Assembly: GCF_000341345.1 (NCBI RefSeq)
Contig: NC_020302.1
Location: 2,770,075 to 2,834,074, forward strand
DNA: 64,000 nt
From: Corynebacterium halotolerans YIM 70093 = DSM 44683
Lineage (GTDB): Bacteria > Actinomycetota > Actinomycetes > Mycobacteriales > Mycobacteriaceae
Reading direction: 5' to 3'
Numbering within the stretch: position 1 is the stretch's first letter; each line of letters opens with the position of its first letter. A model generated the notes under the pieces. It saw only the letters and a program-made list of their open reading frames with translations. It searched no databases and was not told the origin of the DNA. Below are positions 28,169 through 36,429 of this stretch, piece after piece. A program made the translations under genes and the position numbers.

Positions 28169-29236
28169 ATGAAAGCCTTCGGATTCCTGAGCTTCGGCCA
28201 CTACGCCATCGGTAACCAGGCGGGCCCCGGCGCCCGCGAGGTCCTCCAGCAGGCCCTCGAGCTGGGCAAGGCCGCCGACGAGATCGGCGTCAACGGCGCC
28301 TACTTCCGCGTCCACCACTTCGCCCCGCAGGGCGCGTCCCCCATGCCGCTGCTCGGCGCGATCGCCGGCTCCACGAAGCACATCGAGGTCGGCACCGGCG
28401 TGATCGACATGCGCTACGAGAACCCCCTCTACCTGGCGGAGGAGGCCGCCGCCCTCGACCTGCTCTCCGACGGCCGAGTCGCCCTCGGCGTCTCCCGGGG
28501 ATCACCGGAGCCGGCCGAGCGCGGCTGGGAGTCCTTCGGCTACGCCGCGGAGGCCCCCAACGGCGCGGACATGGCGCGCAACAAGTTCGAGACCTTCCTG
28601 GCCGCCATCGACGGCTACGGCGTGGCCAAGGCCGCCCCGGAGGATCAGCAGTACCCGCGGATGTACCGCGGCGGCACCCCGCTGCCGGTCTTCCCGCACT
28701 CACCGCAGCTGCGCCGGAACATCTGGTGGGGCGCCGGCTCCCACTCCACCGCCGAGCAGGCCGCGCGTGACGGCGTGAACCTCATGAGCTCCACCCTGGT
28801 CTCCGAGGCCGACGGGAGTTCGTTGGGTGAGATGCAGTTCGAGCAGATCCGGCGTTACCGCGCCGCCTGGAAGGAGGCCGGCCACGACTGGACCCCGCGG
28901 GTGTCCGTCTCCCGTTCGGTCTTCCCGATCGTCAGCGAGCGTGACCGGCAGCTGTTCGGCCTGCAGGGCAACTCGCAGGACCAGATCGGCTCCCTCGGCG
29001 AGGGCTCCCCGGTGACCTTCGGCCGCTCCTACGCCGCCGAACCGGACAAGCTCATCGAGCAGCTCAGGGCCGATCCGGCCGTTATGGCCGCCGACACCCT
29101 GATGCTGACTGTCCCCAACCAGATGGGTGTGGACGTCAACCTGTCCATCCTGTCCAATTTCGCCGAGCACGTGGCCCCGGCACTCGGCTGGCTCCCGGCC
29201 TCCGAGGGCCGCGTCGAGGGCTACCCGATCGACTGA
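28169..29236 (+). CDS. LLM class (luciferase-like) flavin-dependent oxidoreductase
   Basis: A 355-residue TIM-barrel flavoenzyme. Typical features: MKAFGFLSFGHYAIG start, an IGVNGAYFRVHHFAPQGASP block, IEVGTGVIDMRYENPLYLAE (FMN pocket) and DGRVALGVSRGSPEPAER. These enzymes use reduced FMN or F420 to oxidise an unknown substrate. It is co-transcribed with the FAD oxidoreductase upstream, a pairing that could form a flavin-dependent monooxygenation route. ATG 28169. A terminator follows. Confidence 0.85.
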   Translation: MKAFGFLSFGHYAIGNQAGPGAREVLQQALELGKAADEIGVNGAYFRVHHFAPQGASPMPLLGAIAGSTKHIEVGTGVIDMRYENPLYLAEEAAALDLLSDGRVALGVSRGSPEPAERGWESFGYAAEAPNGADMARNKFETFLAAIDGYGVAKAAPEDQQYPRMYRGGTPLPVFPHSPQLRRNIWWGAGSHSTAEQAARDGVNLMSSTLVSEADGSSLGEMQFEQIRRYRAAWKEAGHDWTPRVSVSRSVFPIVSERDRQLFGLQGNSQDQIGSLGEGSPVTFGRSYAAEPDKLIEQLRADPAVMAADTLMLTVPNQMGVDVNLSILSNFAEHVAPALGWLPASEGRVEGYPID

Positions 29237-29251
29237 CCTTCCGCGTCGTGG

Positions 29252-29284
29252 ACGCCCGCCCCTTCTGGATTCGGGGGCGGGCGT
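29252..29284 (+). terminator. Terminator of the flavoenzyme operon
   Basis: ACGCCCGCCCC (29252-29262) pairs perfectly with GGGGCGGGCGT (29274-29284), loop 11 nt, followed by TTGTG. It begins 16 bp after the stop of the LLM gene. Confidence 0.8.
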
Positions 29285-29300
29285 TTGTGCGTGGCGGGGC

Positions 29301-29355
29301 GGTGAAAATGGGCGGGTTTCGGTGAACGTGGGCGGGTTTGAACATGCCCCAAAAT
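29301..29355 (+). repeat. Two tandem 20-bp units and tail, related to the 13.8-14.0 kb repeats
   Basis: GGTGAAAATGGGCGGGTTTC (29301-29320) is followed directly by GGTGAACGTGGGCGGGTTTG (29321-29340) and then AACATGCCCCAAAATACT. The second unit plus tail aligns with the minus strand of the element at 13965-14013. Confidence 0.6.
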
Positions 29356-29370
29356 ACTGATGAAGGGGAC

Positions 29371-29580
29371 TCACGAACCGGAGCCCGACACCAGAGCCCC
29401 GCCGGAGCTGCCGTCCTCCACGAAAGGCGGGGGCTCGCGCTCACTCCGCCGCCCGGCGCGCCCGCTTCCGGCGGTCACGGGCAGCCGGTCGGAGTTGATG
29501 CCGTAGGGAGTGCACGTGATCGGTGTGATCTTGTCGCGGTCCGCCTCATGGGTCACCGCCGAATAATCCGCGGGCGCCAC
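29371..29580 (-). pseudogene. Remnant of a class C sortase, C-terminal end
   Basis: The minus-strand frame reads HEADRDKITPITCTPYGINS then DRLPVTAGS. This matches the catalytic-Cys block of pilus-type (class C) sortases, whose usual form is LVTCTPYGINTHRLLV: Cys and Arg remain, while the His is replaced by Asp and the neighbouring Leu by Pro. Only about 70 codons remain, with no TLXTC-upstream catalytic His domain, membrane segment or pilin gene nearby. Upstream frames are interrupted. It is read as a decayed fragment and not a working enzyme. Confidence 0.6.
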
Positions 29581-29652
29581 GTGCCGTCCGGTCCCCAGTG
29601 GCGCAACAGGACGGTCATCGGCTTCCCGCAGCTGCCCTCCGGCAGCGGGGAA

Positions 29653-30618
29653 TCATTGCTGCTCGTCGACGAAGTCGCGGGCGATCACGGTGGGCTCGGC
29701 CTTCTCCTCGCCGATATTGCGCAGGTTCATCTCCACCAGCGCATCGGTGGTCAGCGAGTCGTTGACGCCGTTGATGACGTCGCGGGCCTCCGGCGGCACG
29801 GCGTCGGCCTGCATGAGCGGCAGCACATTCTGCGGGAGGATCAGCTGCTCCGGATCCTCCAGGGTCACCAGGTCGACCTCGTTGCCGTCCGCGTCGAGCA
29901 GCGGCGAGGTGGTGTAGATGTTGCCCACCTCGGCGGTGCCCTCCGTCAGCGCGGCGATGGTCAGGGGACCGCCGCCGTCGGAGATCGGGACCAGGGTGAT
30001 CTTGTCGGCGCCCACGCCGTAGACCTCGGTCAGGCCCTGCGGGCCGTAGGGGCGCTCGGCCAGCTCGGGGTTGCCGGCGATGCGGACCTGCTCCAGGTTG
30101 TTCAGGTCCCCGAGGGTCTCCAGCTGGTGCTCCTCGGCCAGCTCCCGGGTCACCCGGTAGGAGTCCTTGGACTCGCCCTCGGCGTACTCACCGGCGGCCA
30201 GCCCCTCGGGCAGCGCCTGCTGGAGGGTCTCGTACACCTCCTCCGCGTCGGCGCCGGTCCCGATCTCCTGTCCACCGGCGTCGGTGAGGAGGAACTGGGT
30301 GAGGTTGCCGAGGTACTCGGGCACCAGGTCGACGCTGCCCTCCTCCAGCGCCCGCAGGTAGACCTCGCGGGAGCCGATGCCGGAGTTGACCTCGACGTCG
30401 AAACCGGCGTCCTCCAGCGCCGCCGCCCACACCTGGCCGATGATCTCGGACTCGGGGAAGTTCGCGGTGCCGATGACGATGGTGTCGTCGCCGCCCGCCG
30501 CGGTGGTCCCGGCGTCGTCGCCCGCCAGGGGGTCCTCCGACGAGCAGGCGGTCAGGGTCAGACCGAACAGCACACCGGCGGCGACGGTGACGGTGGCGTG
30601 ACGGGGACGGATTCTCAT
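29653..30618 (-). CDS. Osmoprotectant ABC transporter substrate-binding lipoprotein (ProX/OpuBC type)
   Basis: A 321-residue lipoprotein. The signal peptide (MRIRPRHATVTVAAGVLFGL) ends in lipobox LTAC, followed by a Ser/Asp-rich linker. The mature part starts DTIVIGTANFPESEIIGQVW, the usual start of the glycine betaine/choline-binding OpuAC fold, with VDLVPEYLGNLTQFLL further on. It captures a compatible solute outside the membrane. It is the last gene of a four-gene operon, overlapping the preceding permease gene by 4 bp (ATGA). ATG 30618 is chosen over an upstream frame lacking a signal peptide. Confidence 0.9.
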   Translation of the reverse strand: MRIRPRHATVTVAAGVLFGLTLTACSSEDPLAGDDAGTTAAGGDDTIVIGTANFPESEIIGQVWAAALEDAGFDVEVNSGIGSREVYLRALEEGSVDLVPEYLGNLTQFLLTDAGGQEIGTGADAEEVYETLQQALPEGLAAGEYAEGESKDSYRVTRELAEEHQLETLGDLNNLEQVRIAGNPELAERPYGPQGLTEVYGVGADKITLVPISDGGGPLTIAALTEGTAEVGNIYTTSPLLDADGNEVDLVTLEDPEQLILPQNVLPLMQADAVPPEARDVINGVNDSLTTDALVEMNLRNIGEEKAEPTVIARDFVDEQQ

Positions 30619-31289
30619 GCGGGACTCCCTTGGGGCTTGAGCGTGCGTTGCAGGCCCGCGAGGACGAGATCCACGATCAGCGCGAGCGCGGTCACCAGCA
30701 GGGCGCCCGCCAGCATCTGCGGGTAGTCCCGTAGCGCCAGCCCGTCGATGAGATAACGGCCCAGGCCTGACAGCCCAATGTAGGCCACGACGGTGGTCGT
30801 CGCCAGCACCTGCACCACGCACGAGCGCAGCCCTCCGACCATGGTGGAGGCGGCCAGGGGCAGCTCCACCCCGGTGAGGATCTGCCGTTCGCTGTAACCG
30901 GTCGCCCGGGCGGCCTCGGTCACCGCCCGCGGCACGGCGACCATGCCCGAAACCGTGCCGGCCAGCAGCGGGGGCACCGCCAGAATGACCAGCACGACCG
31001 TCGCCGGCACCAGGGGCATACGCACCCCGATGCTCATCTCGATGGTCAGCCAGGTCAGCAGGCCCAGCGACGGCAGCGCGCGCAGCGCCCCCGCGGCGGC
31101 GACCACGCTGTCAGCGGCACGGCGGGTGTGGCCGACCCACAGGCCGAGCGGGACGGCGATGAGGCAGGCCACGGCCACCGCCAGGCCGGTGTACATCAGG
31201 TGCTCGAGGGTGCGTTGGGTGATTCCCCCGGCCCCGTCCCAGTTGGCGGGGTCGGCCAGGAAGGCGAACGCCTGGGAGAGCTGGTTCAT
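30615..31289 (-). CDS. Osmoprotectant ABC transporter permease 2 (OpuCD type)
   Basis: A 224-residue permease with about six membrane segments and the EAA loop VTEAARATGYSERQILTGVE (about 130-149), which contacts the ATPase. ATG 31289 overlaps the previous permease stop by 4 bp. The longer frame upstream is only Asp/Ala-rich sequence read through the tail of the neighbouring gene. Confidence 0.88.
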   Translation of the reverse strand: MNQLSQAFAFLADPANWDGAGGITQRTLEHLMYTGLAVAVACLIAVPLGLWVGHTRRAADSVVAAAGALRALPSLGLLTWLTIEMSIGVRMPLVPATVVLVILAVPPLLAGTVSGMVAVPRAVTEAARATGYSERQILTGVELPLAASTMVGGLRSCVVQVLATTTVVAYIGLSGLGRYLIDGLALRDYPQMLAGALLVTALALIVDLVLAGLQRTLKPQGSPA

Positions 31290-31963
31290 CGCACCCTCCC
31301 GGTCGCCCGCGTCCGCATCCGTGTCCGCGTCCTCGTCCACGGCATCGTCAGCCGGCCGACCGCCACCAGGACGGCGTCGAAGATCACGGCCAGCACCACG
31401 GTGCCCAGCAGGCCCGCGATGATCTCGGTGGGAAAGGAGCGCTGGAAGCCCTCCGTGAACAGGGTGCCCAGGGAGGAGACCCCGATCAGCGCGCCGACGG
31501 AGACCAGGCTGATCGTCGAGGCGGAGACCACCCGGATCCCGGACAGCAGGACCGGGCCCGCCAGGGGCAGGTCGACGGTGAGCACCCGCCGCCAGGCCGG
31601 GTACCCCATCGCCACCGCCGCCTGGCGGACCTCACCGGGCACGGTGTCGAAGGCGTCCGCGGCGGTGCGCACCTGCAGCGCCAGACCGTAGAGGGTCATG
31701 GCCACCACCACGTTGAACGGGGACAGGATTGAGGTGCCCAGGGCCAGGGGCATGACCACGAACAGCGCCAGCGAGGGGATGACGTAGAGCAGGCCGGTGG
31801 CCACCACCAGCACCTCCCGGGCCGGGCGGTACCGGTGGGCGCACCAGCCGACGGGCAGGGCCAGCAGGAAGGACGCGACGACCGCCGGCCACGACAGGTT
31901 CACGTGCGCCCACGCCAGCTCGAGGACACGCTCGTGGTTGGTCCATATCCACTCCCACCTCAT
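31286..31963 (-). CDS. Osmoprotectant ABC transporter permease 1 (OpuCB type)
   Basis: A 225-residue permease. MRWEWIWTNHERVLELAWAH is a typical periplasmic N-terminus, and the EAA loop is VRQAAVAMGYPAWRRVLTVD. The C-terminal tail is an odd run of Thr-Arg repeats (TRTRTRMRTRATGRVR). It overlaps the ATPase gene upstream and the second permease downstream by 4 bp each. Confidence 0.88.
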   Translation of the reverse strand: MRWEWIWTNHERVLELAWAHVNLSWPAVVASFLLALPVGWCAHRYRPAREVLVVATGLLYVIPSLALFVVMPLALGTSILSPFNVVVAMTLYGLALQVRTAADAFDTVPGEVRQAAVAMGYPAWRRVLTVDLPLAGPVLLSGIRVVSASTISLVSVGALIGVSSLGTLFTEGFQRSFPTEIIAGLLGTVVLAVIFDAVLVAVGRLTMPWTRTRTRMRTRATGRVR

Positions 31964-32766
31964 TCGAGCACTCCCCGCACCCGACCGCCGCGGTCGACGA
32001 CGAGGCGTCGTCCGCCGCGCTCGGTGACCTGCAGCAGGCGCGCCTCCGCGCCGGTGAACTCGCGGACCCGGCCGTTGGCCGGCGCGGTGACGAACTCCTC
32101 CGCCGTGCCCACCTGCTCGATGCGGCCCTCCATGCCCAGCAGGACGATCTCGTCGCCGAGCAGGAACGCCTCGTCGATGTCGTGGGTGATCATGAGAATC
32201 GTCTTGGCCAGGCGTTCCTGCAGGCCCATGACCTCCTCCTGCAGACCCCGGCGCACCACCGGATCCACCGCGGCGAAGGGCTCGTCCATGAGCAGAATGT
32301 CCGGGTCGGCCACCAGCCCGCGGGCCACGCCCACCCGCTGGGCCTGACCGCCGGAGAGCTCCGCGGGGTACCGGCCGCCCAGATCGGGGTCGAGACCGAC
32401 GAGCCGCAGCATCTCGCCGGCGCGCTCGCGGGCGTCCCGCCGACCCACCCCGTGGAGGCGGGCGACGGAGGCGATGTTGTCGACGACCGTGCGGTGCGGC
32501 AGCAGCCCCGAGTGCTGCATGACGTAGCCGATGGACCGGCGCAGCGCGACCGGGTTGCCGTCCGTGACGTCCTCGCCGCGGACCAGCACGCGGCCCGCAT
32601 CGGGTTCCACCATCCGGTTGACCATGCGCAGCAGGGTGGTTTTGCCGCAGCCCGACGGCCCCACGAACACGGTGGTGGATCCGGGCGCCACCCGGTGACT
32701 GAAGCCGGTGACGGCGGGGCGGGCCGACCCCGGATAGGTCTTGGTGACACCCTCGAACTCGATCAT
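31960..32766 (-). CDS. Osmoprotectant ABC transporter ATP-binding protein (OpuCA type)
   Basis: A 268-residue ATPase. Walker A GPSGCGKTTLLRMV (about 37-50), Q-loop QHSGLL, signature LSGGQAQRVGVARGL and Walker B ILLMDEPFAAVD are present. It drives uptake of glycine betaine, choline or a similar solute. There is no C-terminal CBS pair, so osmotic sensing through CBS modules, known for OpuA, is absent. First gene of the operon, ATG 32766. Confidence 0.9.
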   Translation of the reverse strand: MIEFEGVTKTYPGSARPAVTGFSHRVAPGSTTVFVGPSGCGKTTLLRMVNRMVEPDAGRVLVRGEDVTDGNPVALRRSIGYVMQHSGLLPHRTVVDNIASVARLHGVGRRDARERAGEMLRLVGLDPDLGGRYPAELSGGQAQRVGVARGLVADPDILLMDEPFAAVDPVVRRGLQEEVMGLQERLAKTILMITHDIDEAFLLGDEIVLLGMEGRIEQVGTAEEFVTAPANGRVREFTGAEARLLQVTERGGRRLVVDRGGRVRGVLE

Positions 32767-32896
32767 GCGTATCCCTTCCCCGTGGTCGGTACCCGTGCCG
32801 GGTCAGCCCAGTTTAAACGCACCATTGGGCACCGGGGCGGACGCGGTTCGGGTGTCGACTGTGGTCACCGTGGCGACAGCGGGCACAATGGGGGCC

Positions 32897-34093
32897 ATGC
32901 CCTCGTCACCCCTGTCCGCCGTCGGCGGAGTTCTGCGCGCCCGGTCCGGGGAGTTCCGCGACGAGGTCCACCGGCGGTTCTACCTCGACGTCCTCGAGGC
33001 CCGCCAGGTCTTCCCCCTGACGCTGCGCGAGACCCACGTGGACCTGGCGTCCTCCCTGGCCTGGGTGCTGGAACGCACCTCATCCGACGGCACCCTGCCC
33101 GACGATGTCCTCGCCCGCATCCGCCGGCTCGGCGTCGACCACCGCCGCCACGGCTTCCCCGCCGAGGTCTACCCCGCATTCCTCACCGCCCTGCGCGGCG
33201 GACTGCGGACCGTGACGGCGGAGCACGGCGGCGTCGACGACCCGCTTGTCGACGCCGCCGGGGACGTCTTCGCCCGCGTCTGCGGGGCCATGGCCGACGC
33301 CGCCCGGGAGGCGGACATGGCGGGCGAGCTGCCGGCGTCCTCCGCGGAGGTCGTCAGCGTGGAACGCCGCTCACGCCGGGTGTCCGTGATCCGGCTCGAG
33401 TCCGGCCTGCCCGTCCCCTACCGCGCCGGCCAGCACCTGCCGGTGACCGCCTCCTACCTGCCGGGGGTCTGGCGCACGCTCTCCCCCGCACTGCCCTCGG
33501 ACGAGCACGGCCAGCTCGAGTTCCACGTGCGCGCCCACGACACCGGCTCGGCCTCCCACCTGCTGGCCACCACCCGCCCCGGCGACTACTGGACGCTGGG
33601 TGCCCCGCGGGGCGGGCTGCGCGTCCGCGGCGACCGCGGCATCGTGATGATCGCCCACTCCACCGGCCTGGCCCCGCTGCGGGCCATTCTGTTCGAGCTG
33701 CTCACCGCGGAGAACCCCCCGAGCGTGCACCTGTTCTTCGGGGCCGAGTACCCCGGCGAGCTCTACGACCTGATGAGCCTGTGGCAGCTGTCGAAGGCGC
33801 TGTCCTGGTTGACGGTGGTGCCGGTCGTCGAGCACGCCGAGGACGCCTGGTGGGTCCGGTCGACCGTGCCACCGCAGGCCCTCCAGCGGCTGGCACCGCG
33901 GGTGCGCCGGGAGATCGGCGAGGTGGTCACCGACGCCGGGCCCTGGCCCCACTACGAGATGCTGGTGGCCGGGGAGGCCGACCGGGTGCGCGGCACGGTC
34001 GACACCCTGCTCGCCGGCGGCATCACGGCGGAGAATATCCAGGCCGAGGCGTGGGAGCGTACCGAGGAGTGGCCGGCGAAGGGCCCGCGGTAA
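32897..34093 (+). CDS. Globin-ferredoxin reductase fusion (flavohemoglobin-like)
   Basis: A 398-residue protein. An N-terminal globin domain (about 1-150) keeps a B-helix Tyr (Tyr29 in RRFYLDVLEA) and a proximal His (His82 in GVDHRRHGFPAEVYPAF). A FAD/NAD reductase half (about 155-398) has YRAGQHLPVTASYLPG and IVMIAHSTGLAPLRA, the latter replacing the usual GTGLAP-type loop. Flavohemoglobins turn nitric oxide into nitrate; this divergent form may differ. Start ATG 32897 fits a leaderless message with CACAAT 7 nt upstream; ATG 32888 is the alternative. Transcribed divergently from the ABC operon. Confidence 0.78.
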   Translation: MPSSPLSAVGGVLRARSGEFRDEVHRRFYLDVLEARQVFPLTLRETHVDLASSLAWVLERTSSDGTLPDDVLARIRRLGVDHRRHGFPAEVYPAFLTALRGGLRTVTAEHGGVDDPLVDAAGDVFARVCGAMADAAREADMAGELPASSAEVVSVERRSRRVSVIRLESGLPVPYRAGQHLPVTASYLPGVWRTLSPALPSDEHGQLEFHVRAHDTGSASHLLATTRPGDYWTLGAPRGGLRVRGDRGIVMIAHSTGLAPLRAILFELLTAENPPSVHLFFGAEYPGELYDLMSLWQLSKALSWLTVVPVVEHAEDAWWVRSTVPPQALQRLAPRVRREIGEVVTDAGPWPHYEMLVAGEADRVRGTVDTLLAGGITAENIQAEAWERTEEWPAKGPR

Positions 34094-34122
34094 GCCGCGT
34101 CGACCGGCCGGCGGAAAGAGGT

Positions 34123-34155
34123 GAGGACCCGGTCACCTGATGGCGACCGGGTCCT
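34123..34155. terminator. Bidirectional terminator between the globin-reductase and M23 genes
   Basis: GAGGACCCGGTC (34123-34134) is perfectly complementary to GACCGGGTCCTC (34144-34155), 9-nt loop, followed by TTCC. Confidence 0.85.
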
Positions 34156-34168
34156 CTTCCGGGGACTG

Positions 34169-34876
34169 CTAGATGTAGATCCCGCGCTCGGCGAACCACG
34201 GGACGGGATCCACGGCGCCGTTGCCGGTGGGGTGGATCTCGAAGTGGAGGTGCGAGCCGGTGGAGAAGCCCTCGCTGCCCATGCCCGCGATGTACTGGCC
34301 GGCGCTGACGCGCTCACCGACACCGACGGCCAGGGTCGACATGTGGCCGTAGACCGACATGGAACCGTCGTCGTGCTTGATGCGGATCCACTGGCCGTAG
34401 CCGGAGGCCGGGCCGGAGTTGATGACGGTGCCGTCCATGACGGCCAGAATCGGGGTGCCGATCGGGGCCGCGATGTCGATGCCGGCGTGGAAGGCGCCCC
34501 AGCGGGGGCCGTAGCCGGAGGTGAAGGTGCCCTGGGCCGGCTTGACCACGGAGGGCGCGCGGGCGGCCAGATCGGCCTGGGCGCGCCCGGCGCTGTACTC
34601 CACGGCCTTGGTCAGCTGGTCCTGGATGTTGCTGACCGGCTTGTACTCGGAGAGCGCCAGGATCTGCGGGGCGCTCTCGGCCAGGGAGGACGACATCTGG
34701 GTGGCGTCGTTGACCAGCTCGTAATCGACGGCCGCCACCTCGGAGGAGGCGGGGGTCTCGGTCTGGGTGAGGGTCGCCGCGGTGGCTCCTCCGATGCCCG
34801 CGGTGGAGACCGCTCCGCCGGCGACGGCCGCGAGGGCGATGCGACGCCTGGTCGTCCGCTGAGCCTTGCTAAGCAT
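34169..34876 (-). CDS. Secreted M23 family metallopeptidase
   Basis: A 235-residue exported cell-wall hydrolase-type protein. A twin-Arg-like basic start and hydrophobic stretch (RRRIALAAVAGGAVSTAGI) form the signal peptide, followed by a helical spacer. The M23 domain has zinc ligands in HAGIDIAAPIGTPI (H-x3-D) and the SHLHFEIH motif. M23 enzymes cut peptide crosslinks of peptidoglycan. Three GTTATCTG repeats lie upstream, which may be response-regulator sites. Start ATG 34876. Confidence 0.88.
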   Translation of the reverse strand: MLSKAQRTTRRRIALAAVAGGAVSTAGIGGATAATLTQTETPASSEVAAVDYELVNDATQMSSSLAESAPQILALSEYKPVSNIQDQLTKAVEYSAGRAQADLAARAPSVVKPAQGTFTSGYGPRWGAFHAGIDIAAPIGTPILAVMDGTVINSGPASGYGQWIRIKHDDGSMSVYGHMSTLAVGVGERVSAGQYIAGMGSEGFSTGSHLHFEIHPTGNGAVDPVPWFAERGIYI

Positions 34877-35433
34877 AAATCTTCTCTCTTCGTGGGGTTA
34901 TCTGCCTACCGTCACAATTTGTGTTGCATTTGCAACGATGTCGTGACCGTTCCGTTATCTGATGGAGGGTAACAATAACGTCTCGGTTTTCCGGGGGCAA
35001 ATTCCCACCGCACACGGGATTTCCGGCATTCACAGACGGCCTGCACCCGTTCCCCGATGACAACCCCGTGTTATCTGACCGTCACGAACTGCCGGGGAGC
35101 CCATCGCCCGCGGCAGTACCACCTTGCCTGGTGCCTTGCCTGTTTCCGGCGACCCTGACGACACGAATAACTCTCCGCGGGCCCACCCCACCGCCCCGGG
35201 TGCGGCAGCACATCTTTCCCGCGCCAGCTGACCGGCGATTCCACGACGCAGAGAAGACGGGCGCCTCACGCAACCACGGGCCGACCGCTGGATTCGGACC
35301 ACGACCGGCGACAGCTACGCGGCATCCCAGACGACAACGTCCTCCGGCCGTCCGTTATTCCCCAGGGCGCGCCCGCCCTGAACGTGTTCACGCCGGTGCA
35401 CAGCTCCCCCTGCACCGCACCCGGCGCGGAATG
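34877..35433. other. 557-bp region upstream of the M23 gene with three GTTATCTG repeats
   Basis: No gene supported. Contains GTTATCTG at 34897-34904, 34954-34961 and 35070-35077, each close to CCGTCAC or its complement, and a perfect palindrome GTTGCA-TT-TGCAAC at 34923-34936. The right part (35080-35433) has no recognisable feature and ends at the insertion sequence. Confidence 0.6.
34923..34936. promoter_or_regulatory. Palindrome GTTGCATTTGCAAC
   Basis: A perfect 6-bp inverted repeat with a 2-bp centre, 47 bp from the M23 start codon; a probable operator or promoter-proximal element, with the binding protein unknown. Confidence 0.45.
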
Positions 35434-35454
35434 CTAGATGATTGATTCCAGGGG
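35434..35454 (+). repeat. Left inverted repeat of the IS
   Basis: 21 bp starting CTAGATGATTGATTCC, matching the right end in inverse orientation with one mismatch. Confidence 0.88.
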
Positions 35455-35480
35455 AGTCGCTACCCAAAAATAAAGCGAGA

Positions 35481-36407
35481 GTGTTCAAGATCGAAGTTGT
35501 GGACAACAATCTCAACACTCTCGCAACCGCACTCTACGTCACCGCCGACGACTTCATCAACACCCATCCCGAGCTCGCGCCACAGCGACCAGCCACCGGA
35601 ATCCAACCACGGATCAGCGACGCGGAACTCATCGTCCTGGGCATCATCGAAACCCTGCTCGGATTCACCTCCGAACGCCGCTTCATCCGCTTCGCCCGCA
35701 CACGACTGGCCAGCGTATTTCCCTATATCCCCCAGCAGCCCGGCTACAACAAACGCCAACGCAACCTCACCGAACTCATGCAGCACATCATGACCCACCT
35801 GGCCACCTGTACCGGGCTGCTCAACGATGACGTCTGGGTCGTGGACTCCACCCCGGTCGAATGTGGCCGCTCCCGGGAAACGGTGAAACGATCGAACATG
35901 GCCGGGTTCGCCGAGTACGGCTACTGCGCGTCGCACTCCCGCTTTTTCTGGGGACTACGGCTGCATCTGGTCTCCACCCTGCACGGTCTGCCGGTCGGCT
36001 ACGCGCTCACCGGGGCGAAGGCCGATGAACGCGCCACCCTGCTGTCCATGCTGGATGCGGCACCGGTGCCCGTGCCGGCCGGCCAGATCATCATGGCGGA
36101 CAAGGGCTACAACGGCACCTGGTTGGAAGAAGAACTCAACAATGGTGGTGTCGAACTCATCCGGCCGGCCCGGAAAGGGGAAACATCCAGGCCCGGCAAG
36201 CACTTTCTGAAACCTCTGCGGCAACGGATCGAGTCGGTGTTTGACACGTTGAAAGGCCAGTTGGGCCTGGAGCAGCACGGAGGCCGGACCATCTCCGGGG
36301 TGCTCAGCCGGATGGTGCGGCGGTTGCTGGCGTTGAGCGCGGTGATCTGGCACAACCACACCACCGGCCAGCCGGTCCTAAGATCATTGACCGCGTACGA
36401 CCACTAA
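35481..36407 (+). CDS. IS982 family transposase
   Basis: A 308-residue DDE transposase. Its N-terminus (NNLNTLATALYVTADDFI) and the following ISDAELIVLGIIETLLGF are typical of IS982. The acidic triad is visible: VWVVDSTPVECGRS (D), IIMADKGYNGTWLEE (D) and QRIESVFDTLKGQLGLEQHG (E). The reading frame is intact, so transposition may be possible. GTG 35481 is preferred; TTG 35442 would place the start in the inverted repeat. Confidence 0.9.
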   Translation: MFKIEVVDNNLNTLATALYVTADDFINTHPELAPQRPATGIQPRISDAELIVLGIIETLLGFTSERRFIRFARTRLASVFPYIPQQPGYNKRQRNLTELMQHIMTHLATCTGLLNDDVWVVDSTPVECGRSRETVKRSNMAGFAEYGYCASHSRFFWGLRLHLVSTLHGLPVGYALTGAKADERATLLSMLDAAPVPVPAGQIIMADKGYNGTWLEEELNNGGVELIRPARKGETSRPGKHFLKPLRQRIESVFDTLKGQLGLEQHGGRTISGVLSRMVRRLLALSAVIWHNHTTGQPVLRSLTAYDH

Positions 36408-36408
36408 A

Positions 36409-36429
36409 CCCCCGGAATCAATCATCTAG
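36409..36429 (-). repeat. Right inverted repeat of the IS
   Basis: 21 bp, complement of the left end apart from one base. The last four bases CTAG contain the TAG complement used as stop by the adjacent minus-strand gene. Confidence 0.88.

Larger units (their letters stand above)
35434..36429 (+). mobile_element. Complete IS982-family insertion sequence
   Basis: A 996-bp element with 21-bp terminal inverted repeats differing at one base (CTAGATGATTGATTCCAGGGG at the left; the complement of CTAGATGATTGATTCCGGGGG at the right). It carries one intact transposase. The palindrome CTAG at both ends could be part of the repeat or a duplicated target; the sequence cannot tell. No longer target duplication is visible. 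The right end forms the stop codon of the neighbouring esterase-like gene. Confidence 0.88.

Noticed and set aside
34880..35430. Possible c-di-AMP (ydaO) riboswitch before the M23 gene
   Set aside because: Only scattered fragments such as GGGGAAC and GTGAAT match. The conserved core order and terminal motif are missing.
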